Below are positions 28,314-35,800 of a stretch of DNA of 64,000 bases, in pieces. A model generated the notes under the pieces. The model worked only from the letters and a program-made list of their open reading frames with translations. It ran no database searches and was not told the origin of the DNA. The DNA lies in NCBI GenBank assembly GCA_963777775.1, contig CAVZRL010000008.1, positions 1 to 64,000 of the forward strand, written 5' to 3'. This DNA comes from WHSW01 sp963777775. GTDB taxonomy: Bacteria; Actinomycetota; Thermoleophilia; Solirubrobacterales; 70-9. The position numbers and the translations under genes were made by a program. Position 1 is the stretch's first letter; every line of letters starts with the position of its first letter.

Positions 28314-30944
28314 GTGGGGGTGGCGGTTCACTCGGTGCGCGAGGAGCCACACGAGCTTCAGTTCACCGCTGAGCTCGGCGACGAAACGCACGAGGTCTTC
28401 GTCCGCAGCTCCCTCCCAGAGCCTCCGGGAGCGGACATCGCCGTGGTCCTGACCCTGATCCCGGCCATGGTCCGCGGCGGTCCGCTCGAGGTCGATGCCC
28501 CGGTGGACGAGACGCTGGTCAACCGGATTCCCGAGATCCAGGCGGTGTTGCGGGCCTTCCAGGTGGCCGGCGACTGGACACCGGCGGAGCCGCTGCGAAA
28601 TCTGGTCGAGTTGGCTTGCCCGACGGCGCCTGCGCCAACCCGCCGCCCCGACCGTCGGATCGCGACCTTCTTCAGCGCCGGGCTCGACTCCTTCGCGGCG
28701 CTGCTGCGAAACCCCGAGATCGAGAATTTGATCTATATCGCGGGACTCGACGCTCCTGTCGGGCCGGCATTCGACGAGCACCACATCCGCGCCCGCGGTG
28801 CGGTGGCTGAGATCGCCGAGCGGACCGACAGGCCGCTGATCACGCTCGAGACCAACGCACGCGACCTCTACAGCGACCTGGTGGGGCCTTTGTTCGGCGG
28901 CGCGATCCTCGCCGCCGCGGCGCGTGCCCTCGCTGCCGAGATCTCGCGCCTCTACGTCGCCAGCTCCCAGAGCTACCGCTGGCTGCTCGAGAACAGCACA
29001 CACCCGATGCTCGACCCGCTCTGGGCGCGTGGCGCTCTCGAGGTCATCCACGAGGGTGCTGAGCTGTCGCGCGTGGAAAAGCTGGAGGCGATCGTCGAAG
29101 ACGACCTGGTGCGGGCGACGCTGCGCGTGTGCTGGGAAGGGACCGGATCGCACTACAACTGCTGTCGCTGCGAGAAATGCTTGCGGACGATGGTCGCGCT
29201 CGAGGCGCTGGGGGCGCTCGAGGAATTCGACACCTTTCCCGAGCCGCTCGACCTCGGGCTGGTCGCGTCGACGCGACCGGCGGTGCGCCACGAGCTCGCC
29301 TTCTGGATCGAGAACCTGGAGCTGGCGGTGCGTCGCGACGCCTCGCCCGCGCTGATCGGAGCGATCGAGGCCTGCATCGCGGCCGCCCCCGAGGGCGGGC
29401 TGCCGAGCCCGAGGCGAAGCCCACTCCCGAATCCGAAGGCAGGGAACGACCGGATGCTGTACGTGGACCCCGCGACCGCCACGGGGCTGGAGCAAGAGCA
29501 CGAGGTCGTGTTCTTGATCGGCGGCTATGACGGCCGAGGTGACTACGGGGACCTGGCTCGGCTTCGGGCCACGATCGAACTGGTCCGCCAGCGGGCCGAG
29601 CTCGCACCCCTGCCCGTGGTCGAGCTCGACCGACTGGCCGAGCACCGTGAGCGCGGACCGGCCGTCACCGGGCTCGCCCCCGAACGCGCGCTCGTCTTCG
29701 ACCGCCGCGGGGCGGGCGCCGAGGACGCCGCCGCGGAGCTCGGCCTGATCCCGGCTGTGCTCCCGGGCGAGCTCGAGCGGGCGATCACCTATCTCTACGG
29801 CGGCGACTACCTCGACTCGCGCCGCGGCCCCACGAGGCTGGGCATGGCAGAGGCGGTCGCCGCGCTCGCCCGCCGAGCCGGCGTGCACTCGCATTCATCG
29901 CTTTCGTCCGGTCTCGAGCTCGAACTCGATTGGGCGCGCGGCGCCGGGGTTCGATTTCGCTCGCTGCTCGGTGGCCTCTACCGGATCGGGGTTCGCGACC
30001 GGCTCTCGCTGCACGCCGCGGCGCACCTCGCCAACGTGGACGGCGATCCGGACGCGTACGTGTGCGGCGACGACGCGGTCGGCCTGCTCGCTCGAGTGGC
30101 GTGGCCCGAGGAGGAGTTCGGGCGCGACGACGGGGAGGGGCTGCGACTCAACGTCGAGCTGACCAGCGGGCGCGACGAGCCCGACCTGATCGGGTTCTTG
30201 GCCGATTTCGTCTCCGCCGCCGCGACCGCGTCCGGGCGCTCGATCGAGCTCCAGATCGTGACCGCGGCCGGCTCTGCGGGCGGGGATGCCCAAACCGGGG
30301 ATCTGAGCCGCGCGCTGGAGTCCGCCGGCCTTCCGCGTCCCGCGGCCGAGCCGCTCGTCCTCAGCCCGGAGAGCCTGCAAACGCAGGCGACGGTCCTGCG
30401 GCGCGCCGAGCTCACGCTCGCGCTCTCGCAGCCGGTCGCGCTGACCTCGCTGATGCTCGGCGTTCCGGCCGCACTGATTCGGGGCGACGATCGCGATCTC
30501 CAGCGAGGCGACGCACTGGGCGAGGACTTCTCGCTCCCCGACGAGCTGTTGCTGACCCTCGAGGCGGATCCCCGCGACCAGGCATCGCAGGTGATGGGGC
30601 TGATCGCCGAGCCGGGTGCGGCCGAGGCGTTGCGCAGACGGCTGCGGGGGGCCGTCGAGCGAGTCGCTCGACGGCGCTCGGCCACCGAGGCCGAGCTCCT
30701 GGATCGGCTCGATGCCCGCGCGACGGACCAGAAGCCGCCCGGCTCGGGGCGTCCCGCTGACGAGGACTACCGGCGCCTGCTTCGTCTTCATCGGCGAACG
30801 GCCTCGCGACTCGCCGAGGCCGAGCAGCAGGTGCAGGGGCTCGAATCGAGACTCGACGACCTCACCGGCTCGGCGTCGTGGCGTTCGACCGCGCCGCTCC
30901 GGCGAGCGAGTCGGGCGCTGGACCGGCTCCGTGGGAGCCGCTGA
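28314..30944 (+). CDS. PP-loop (QueC-like) / polysaccharide-pyruvyl-transferase-like fusion, divergent copy
   Basis: An 876-residue multidomain protein. Residues about 1-100 are an unassigned alpha/beta region. At 119-126 FFSAGLDS corresponds to the PP-loop SGGxDS with the first Gly replaced by Ala. Cys273, 283, 286 and 289 (VCWEGTGSHYNCCRCEKC) form a QueC-like zinc cluster. Residues about 395-740 resemble polysaccharide pyruvyl transferase (VVFLIGGYDGRGDYGDLARL, YLYGGDYLDSRRGPTRLGMAEA, VGVRD-like RIGVRD, ALTSLMLGVPAAL), but the family SxYH/RxH position reads SQPV. A coiled-coil tail ends in SASWRSTAPLRRASR. Together with the next gene it is a tandem paralogue pair. Function unknown; a role in envelope sugar modification is inference. 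Confidence 0.7.
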   Translation: MGVAVHSVREEPHELQFTAELGDETHEVFVRSSLPEPPGADIAVVLTLIPAMVRGGPLEVDAPVDETLVNRIPEIQAVLRAFQVAGDWTPAEPLRNLVELACPTAPAPTRRPDRRIATFFSAGLDSFAALLRNPEIENLIYIAGLDAPVGPAFDEHHIRARGAVAEIAERTDRPLITLETNARDLYSDLVGPLFGGAILAAAARALAAEISRLYVASSQSYRWLLENSTHPMLDPLWARGALEVIHEGAELSRVEKLEAIVEDDLVRATLRVCWEGTGSHYNCCRCEKCLRTMVALEALGALEEFDTFPEPLDLGLVASTRPAVRHELAFWIENLELAVRRDASPALIGAIEACIAAAPEGGLPSPRRSPLPNPKAGNDRMLYVDPATATGLEQEHEVVFLIGGYDGRGDYGDLARLRATIELVRQRAELAPLPVVELDRLAEHRERGPAVTGLAPERALVFDRRGAGAEDAAAELGLIPAVLPGELERAITYLYGGDYLDSRRGPTRLGMAEAVAALARRAGVHSHSSLSSGLELELDWARGAGVRFRSLLGGLYRIGVRDRLSLHAAAHLANVDGDPDAYVCGDDAVGLLARVAWPEEEFGRDDGEGLRLNVELTSGRDEPDLIGFLADFVSAAATASGRSIELQIVTAAGSAGGDAQTGDLSRALESAGLPRPAAEPLVLSPESLQTQATVLRRAELTLALSQPVALTSLMLGVPAALIRGDDRDLQRGDALGEDFSLPDELLLTLEADPRDQASQVMGLIAEPGAAEALRRRLRGAVERVARRRSATEAELLDRLDARATDQKPPGSGRPADEDYRRLLRLHRRTASRLAEAEQQVQGLESRLDDLTGSASWRSTAPLRRASRALDRLRGSR

Positions 30945-30956
30945 ACGGCCCCGCGA

Positions 30957-33668
30957 TTGATGGCAGGAAAGGGCGGTAGCTTCCCCTCGGTGAGCGGGTC
31001 AGCGGTTCGCGCGGCGACTGAATTGGGCTCGGTCAAGCCGGCCGAGGGCGAGCTGCGCTTTGCCGTCTCGATTGCCGGCAACGAGCACGAACTGTGGTTT
31101 CGCAGCTCGGTACCGATCGCGGCCGGCGCCGAGGCGGCCGCGGTCGCCACTCTGCTTCCCGCCCTCGCGGTCGGCGAGCCGCTGCGGATCGAAGTGCCGA
31201 TCGCGCCGGCCGTGTTGGATGGAATGGAGGAGGCGCAGGCGATCCTCTGCGCCTGGGCTCGGGCCGGGGCGTGGCCCGAGGCACTGCCCTTCAGCCACCC
31301 GATCGACTTGCTGGCAGAACCCGCGCGGACAGCCCACAGCCGCGGTGGGCGGGGTGTGGCGGCCTTCTTCAGCGGCGGTGTCGACTCGCTGGCGACGGTG
31401 CTCCGACATCCGGAGATCACGCACCTGGTTCACGTCGAGGGGTTCGATGTTCCGCTCGAGCAGGTCGATGTCGCTGCGACGGTCCGGGACCGGATCACAA
31501 TTGCCGCCGGCGAACTCGGCAAGGAGCTGGTCTTGATCGAGACCAACGTGCGCGAGCTATCCGACCCGTACCTGCCCTGGGTCACCTATTACGGCGCCGC
31601 GCTCGGAACGATCGCACTGCTGCTCTCGGACCAGATGTCGCGCGTCCTGATCGCGACCGGGCTCACCCATCGGGGGCTGTACGAGAACGGCTCGCATCCG
31701 CTGCTCGATCACCTCTGGGGAGCAGACCGGGTCGAGATCGTCCACGACGGCGCCGCGCTGTCGAGGGTCGCGAAGATCCGCTCGTTGGCCGAGAGCCCGA
31801 CGGCCCGTCGAACGCTTCGCGTCTGCTGGCAGAACCCCGCCGGCGCCTACAACTGCGGACGCTGCGAGAAGTGCCTGCGGACGATGGTGACGCTCGAGAT
31901 CCTGGGGGTTCGCGATCAGTTCGAGACCTTTCCCGCGAGCCTCGACCTGGCCGCCGTCGCAAGCACTGAGCTCGGCAATCGTCCGGAGGTCGAGTTCTGG
32001 CTCGATGTGCTCGAGCTGGCGACGGAGGAAGGCGCCGCCGCTGAGCTGATCGATGCGGTTGTGCGCTGTCTCAAGGGCGCCGGTGGCGAGCTCGATGGCC
32101 CGGTGCTCAAGGCAGACCGCGAACTGCGCGCCGCCGGGCCGGGGGGAGACCTGTACGGGCTCTACATGAGGCCGGACGCCCGGCACCGGCTCGCGGACGC
32201 GTCGGCGGCGATCTTCCTCGTCGGCAGCTATGAGGGCTGGGGGAACTACGGCGACCTCGCCCAGCTTCAGTCGGCGCTCGACCTGATCCGGGCCGAGCTG
32301 CCGGACGCTGCCGCGTGCCCGATCCTCAATATCCATGCAGCCGCAAGCCACGAGCTCCAGCGGACCGCCGCCGGGAACGGGTTCGAGGGGGCCGTCCCGC
32401 TGTTCTTCGCCACTGCCGGGGGCGACACCGACCACCTGGTCGAACAGCTTGGGCTCGCTCCGGCGATCCTGCCCGCGTCGATCACCGGTGCGGCGACCTG
32501 GCTCTATGGCGGCGGATATCTGAACCCGAGCTGGGGCGTGCACAAGCTCGAGATGGTGCGCGCGGCAGACCAGCTCGCGCGCCACTGCGGGCTCGACGGA
32601 TGCGAGCTCGTCTCGTCCGGACTGCAGATCGACCCCGGCTGGGCCCGGGGGCTCGACGACCGTCACCGCAGCGCGCTCGCCGGCCTGCGAGTGGTCGGCG
32701 TTCGCGACGAGCTCTCGGCCGGCGCGTCCGCCTCGCTGGCGGGCGCAGGGGTGTCCTCGCTGCGCACGGGCGACGACGCGATCGGAGTGATCAAGCACCT
32801 CGCCCCAGCGACGGCTGGGCAACGCGAAGGCGCGATTTCGGAGTCGACGCTGGCGATCAACCTCCACTACTGCGCCGGTGATTGGGTCGCCGAGGACCCG
32901 GACGCGACGCGCGACTTCGTCGCCAGTCTGGTCGTCGAGCTTGCCCGGGTGGGCGGGCCGGCGTTGCGGGTGCAGCCCCTGATCGCCTACGACGATCCGC
33001 GGATGAGCGAGCGGGGCCCGCTGGAGGAGCTGACCGCGACGATCGGATCGCGACTGGAGCAGGCGCAGATCCTCGCACCGATCGTGCTCACCACGTCCAG
33101 GCTCGACGACGCCGCCGCCGCGATCAGCGCGGCGCGTCTCACCGTCGGATCCTCCTATCACGTCGCGCTGACCTCGCTGATGCTCGGCGTGCCGGCGGCC
33201 CTGCTCCGCGCCAACCCCTACTACGCCCAGAAGGCCGAGACCCTGCGCGAACTGTTCGGGCTCCCGGCCGCGTTGCTGCCCCGGCCGGACACCGATCCGG
33301 CCGGCGCGGCAGCCGCGATCCTCGAAGCAGTGCAGCCCGGGGACAGCGCAGCCGAGCTCGACCTCGAGACGGGTAGGGCGAGGGCGTTGCGCCTGCGCCT
33401 CGATGCCGAGATGGCGCTCAAGGACGAGCTCGCCGCCGCGGTCGCCGCCAGGTCCGCCGCGGGTCCGCGCGACTCGGTGGAGATCACGCGGCCGCAGGCG
33501 GAGCTGATGCTCGCGCGGCTGGAGCGCGCCGAAGCCCTCGAGTCGACGGCGCGATGGCAGGCGACCCGCCTCGAGGACATCAGCCGCTCGGCGTCCTGGC
33601 GGTTGACCGCGCCGATCCGGCGCGCGAAGGCGATCCTGCGGCGAGCCCACGGCCGTCGCCGCGGCTGA
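30957..33668 (+). CDS. PP-loop (QueC-like) / polysaccharide-pyruvyl-transferase-like fusion, canonical copy
   Basis: A 903-residue paralogue of the preceding gene with the same architecture and intact motifs. FFSGGVDS (137-144) is a perfect PP-loop. Cys290, 300, 303 and 306 (VCWQNPAGAYNCGRCEKC) form the putative zinc site. Residues about 418-770 have FLVGSYEGWGNYGDLAQLQS, WLYGGGYLNPSWGVHKLEM, VGVRDELSAGASASL and GSSYHVALTSLMLGVPAALL, all in polysaccharide-pyruvyl-transferase order (CsaB/WcaK-like). The tail has RSASWRLTAPIRRAK, a motif often seen at the C terminus of glycan-locus proteins. TTG 30957 or ATG 30960 starts it, 12-15 bases after its partner. PP-loop enzymes adenylate carboxylates or amides, so a two-step sugar modification is possible. 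Confidence 0.72.
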   Translation: MMAGKGGSFPSVSGSAVRAATELGSVKPAEGELRFAVSIAGNEHELWFRSSVPIAAGAEAAAVATLLPALAVGEPLRIEVPIAPAVLDGMEEAQAILCAWARAGAWPEALPFSHPIDLLAEPARTAHSRGGRGVAAFFSGGVDSLATVLRHPEITHLVHVEGFDVPLEQVDVAATVRDRITIAAGELGKELVLIETNVRELSDPYLPWVTYYGAALGTIALLLSDQMSRVLIATGLTHRGLYENGSHPLLDHLWGADRVEIVHDGAALSRVAKIRSLAESPTARRTLRVCWQNPAGAYNCGRCEKCLRTMVTLEILGVRDQFETFPASLDLAAVASTELGNRPEVEFWLDVLELATEEGAAAELIDAVVRCLKGAGGELDGPVLKADRELRAAGPGGDLYGLYMRPDARHRLADASAAIFLVGSYEGWGNYGDLAQLQSALDLIRAELPDAAACPILNIHAAASHELQRTAAGNGFEGAVPLFFATAGGDTDHLVEQLGLAPAILPASITGAATWLYGGGYLNPSWGVHKLEMVRAADQLARHCGLDGCELVSSGLQIDPGWARGLDDRHRSALAGLRVVGVRDELSAGASASLAGAGVSSLRTGDDAIGVIKHLAPATAGQREGAISESTLAINLHYCAGDWVAEDPDATRDFVASLVVELARVGGPALRVQPLIAYDDPRMSERGPLEELTATIGSRLEQAQILAPIVLTTSRLDDAAAAISAARLTVGSSYHVALTSLMLGVPAALLRANPYYAQKAETLRELFGLPAALLPRPDTDPAGAAAAILEAVQPGDSAAELDLETGRARALRLRLDAEMALKDELAAAVAARSAAGPRDSVEITRPQAELMLARLERAEALESTARWQATRLEDISRSASWRLTAPIRRAKAILRRAHGRRRG

Positions 33669-33686
33669 GGAGCGCAGTCCTCGCCG

Positions 33687-33692
33687 GTATAC
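33687..33692 (+). promoter_or_regulatory. Putative -10 box (TATACT) of the rimP-nusA-infB operon
   Basis: TATACT lies 19 bases after the preceding stop codon. The first start codon is about 100 bases away, so this operon, unlike many neighbours, has a real 5' leader. A -35 element is not obvious. Confidence 0.5.
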
Positions 33693-33728
33693 TGATCTCC
33701 CTTCGTCAGTACCCGAACCCTGATCAGT

Positions 33729-33755
33729 GGTGGGCCCGGGCCCGCCCTTTTTTTT
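33729..33755 (+). terminator. Intrinsic terminator in the rimP leader
   Basis: GGTGGGC-CCGG-GCCCGCC forms a 7-bp stem (one G-U pair) with a four-base loop, followed after one C by eight T. It is a textbook Rho-independent terminator. It lies downstream of the TATACT box and upstream of rimP, so it may be an attenuator as well as ending transcription of the previous gene. Confidence 0.75.
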
Positions 33756-33796
33756 GGCCGGGTGGGAGGGGAGAGAACCTGGAACCAAGCGTCCCG

Positions 33797-34240
33797 ATGA
33801 ACGACCTCGAACAGGCACAGCAGACGATCGACCGGCGGGTGGCAGAGCTCGACCCGCAGCTCGAGCTGATCGCGCTCGAGCGTCCGGCGGCGGAGACGCT
33901 GCGGATCTACATCGACCATCCCGACGGAGTCGACCTGGCGCTCTGCGAACGGGTCACGAAACAGCTCCGCGAGCTGCTCGACTCGTGGTCGCTCGAGGTC
34001 TCGTCGCCCGGCGTCGACCGGCCGCTGACCAAGCCCGAGCACTACAAGCGTTTCCTCGGCCGGAAGGTCAAGGTCCGCACCACAGAGCAGATCTTCGGCC
34101 GTCGCAACTTCACCGGCACGCTGACCGCCGCCGACGACGAGAGCGTCTCGCTCGCGGCCGACGGCGATGATTTCCGGATCCCGCTGGCGGGCATCCGCCG
34201 TTCGAACCTGGTCCCCGACCTCGGAGGAGGCACGGCGTGA
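33797..34240 (+). CDS. rimP: Ribosome maturation factor RimP
   Basis: A 147-residue 30S assembly factor. The N-terminal alpha/beta domain contains LELIALERPAAETLRIYIDHPDGVDLALCERVTKQLRELLD and LEVSSPGVDRPL. The C-terminal SH3-like domain has RFLGRKVKVRT and FTGTLTAADDESVSL. ATG 33797 has no close ribosome site. An in-frame CTG at 33779 sits 5 bases after AGGGGAGAG... and could be the true start, adding six residues. The stop overlaps nusA. Confidence 0.9.
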   Translation: MNDLEQAQQTIDRRVAELDPQLELIALERPAAETLRIYIDHPDGVDLALCERVTKQLRELLDSWSLEVSSPGVDRPLTKPEHYKRFLGRKVKVRTTEQIFGRRNFTGTLTAADDESVSLAADGDDFRIPLAGIRRSNLVPDLGGGTA

Positions 34241-35799
34241 GTCGCGAGATTCTGGAGGCGATCCGAGGCCTGGCCCAGGAGAAGGGCATCGACGCCGAGA
34301 TCCTCAAGGCGGCACTCGAGGACGCGCTGCTTTCCGCGTACAAGAAGAGCCCCGGCTCGGCCAAGTACGCGCGGGTGGAGTTCGATGACGGCACCGGCGA
34401 CTACCGGGTCTACGAGTTGATCCTGCCGGCGGAGCTGGAGGAGAAGCTGCTTGCCCAGGCGGTCGAGGCGCAAGAGCAGGAGATCGACCCCGAGACCGGC
34501 GAGCTGCGCGAGCCCGAGGAGCCCGAGCTCGACCCGGAGGTGCTGAGGCCCTACGAGGACCAGATCCAGTCGCGTGACGTGACGCCCGACGACTTCGGCC
34601 GGATCGCCGCCCAGACCGCCAAGCAGGTGATGCTGCAGCGGATCCGCGAGGCGGAGCGCCAGATGATGTACGACGAGTACCAGGATCGAGTCGGCGAGCT
34701 GATCACCGGGATCATCCAGCAGTCCGACAACCGCTACACGCTGGTCCAGCTCCGGGAGCGCGTCGAGGCCCTGCTGCCACGCTCCGAGCAGGTCTTCAAC
34801 GAGCGTTATGACCACGGGATGCGGGTCAAGGCGGTGATCACCGACGTCTCGGCCGAGGGCAAGGGCCCGAGCATCGTCGTCTCGCGGCGCAACCCGGAGC
34901 TGATCAAGGAGCTGTTCGAGCTCGAGGTGCCCGAGATCGCCGACGGCCTGGTCGAGATCGTCGGCGTCGCCCGCGAGCCCGGCTACCGGTCGAAGATCGC
35001 GGTGATCTCGCACGCGGACGGGGTCGATCCGGTCGGCGCCTGCGTCGGCCCGCGCGGGTCGCGAGTCCGGATGGTGGTCTCCGAGCTGCGGGGCGAGAAG
35101 ATCGACATCATCCCCCACAACGACGAGCCCGCCCGGTTCGTCGCCAAGGCGCTCTCACCCGCCCGGGTGCGCGAGGTCCTGGTCGACGACGAGACCAAGG
35201 AGGCGACCGTGATCGTCCCCGACGACCAGCTCTCGCTGGCGATCGGGCGCGAGGGCCAGAACGCCCGCCTGGCCGCGAAGCTGACCGGCTGGAAGGTCGA
35301 CATCAAGTCGCAGACCGAGTTCTCCGAGGAGGACGAGATCGAGTACGACGAGGGCGAGGAGGCCGACGGCCGCTGCGCAGCGGTGCTCTCCGCAGGCCGG
35401 CGGTGCCCGAACGCGGCGCTCGACGGCTCACGCTACTGCGGCCTGCCCCAACACCAGGCGCTGGAGCGCTTCGCGACCAACCAGGTGACGGTGCTTGCGC
35501 CGCTCGCCGACGAGGAGGTCGCGACGCTCGCCGACCCCGATGCCCCCGAAGCGGACGTCGCCGCGCTGGTCGCCCGCGCCGAGAGCGAGCACTCCGAGGC
35601 CGAGGAGGCGCCGGCCGAGGAAGTGCAGGAGGCGCCGGAAGCCGTCGAGGATGAAGCGGAGCAGCCCGCGGAGCCGGCCGAGCCGACGGAGCAGCCCGCG
35701 GAGGAGCCGGCGGAGGAGCCGGCGCCGCCGGCCGAACCGACGGATGAGCCCGAGCCGGCGGTCGAGGCCGCCGAGGAGCCGGCGGAGGCCCAGAGCTAG
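34237..35799 (+). CDS. nusA: Transcription factor NusA with Cys/His tail
   Basis: A 520-residue protein. The N-terminal RNA-polymerase-binding domain (about 1-125) is followed by S1 (HGMRVKAVITDVSAEGKGPSIVVSRRNPELIKELFE), KH1 (IAVISHADGVDPVGACVGPRGSRVRMVVSELRGEKIDII) and KH2 (VPDDQLSLAIGREGQNARLAAKLTGWKVDIKSQ). After KH2 comes an extra module with Cys380, Cys390, Cys401 and His406, then a Glu/Pro/Ala-rich tail of about 100 residues. Typical actinobacterial NusA ends soon after KH2. GTG 34237 overlaps the rimP stop. The ylxR gene usually found next is absent. Confidence 0.95.
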   Translation: MSREILEAIRGLAQEKGIDAEILKAALEDALLSAYKKSPGSAKYARVEFDDGTGDYRVYELILPAELEEKLLAQAVEAQEQEIDPETGELREPEEPELDPEVLRPYEDQIQSRDVTPDDFGRIAAQTAKQVMLQRIREAERQMMYDEYQDRVGELITGIIQQSDNRYTLVQLRERVEALLPRSEQVFNERYDHGMRVKAVITDVSAEGKGPSIVVSRRNPELIKELFELEVPEIADGLVEIVGVAREPGYRSKIAVISHADGVDPVGACVGPRGSRVRMVVSELRGEKIDIIPHNDEPARFVAKALSPARVREVLVDDETKEATVIVPDDQLSLAIGREGQNARLAAKLTGWKVDIKSQTEFSEEDEIEYDEGEEADGRCAAVLSAGRRCPNAALDGSRYCGLPQHQALERFATNQVTVLAPLADEEVATLADPDAPEADVAALVARAESEHSEAEEAPAEEVQEAPEAVEDEAEQPAEPAEPTEQPAEEPAEEPAPPAEPTDEPEPAVEAAEEPAEAQS

Positions 35800-35800
35800 C

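Noticed and set aside
31557..33818. 753-codon minus-strand open frame opposite the second PP-loop fusion
   Set aside because: The plus-strand frame carries PP-loop, Cys and pyruvyl-transferase motifs; the antisense product has none.
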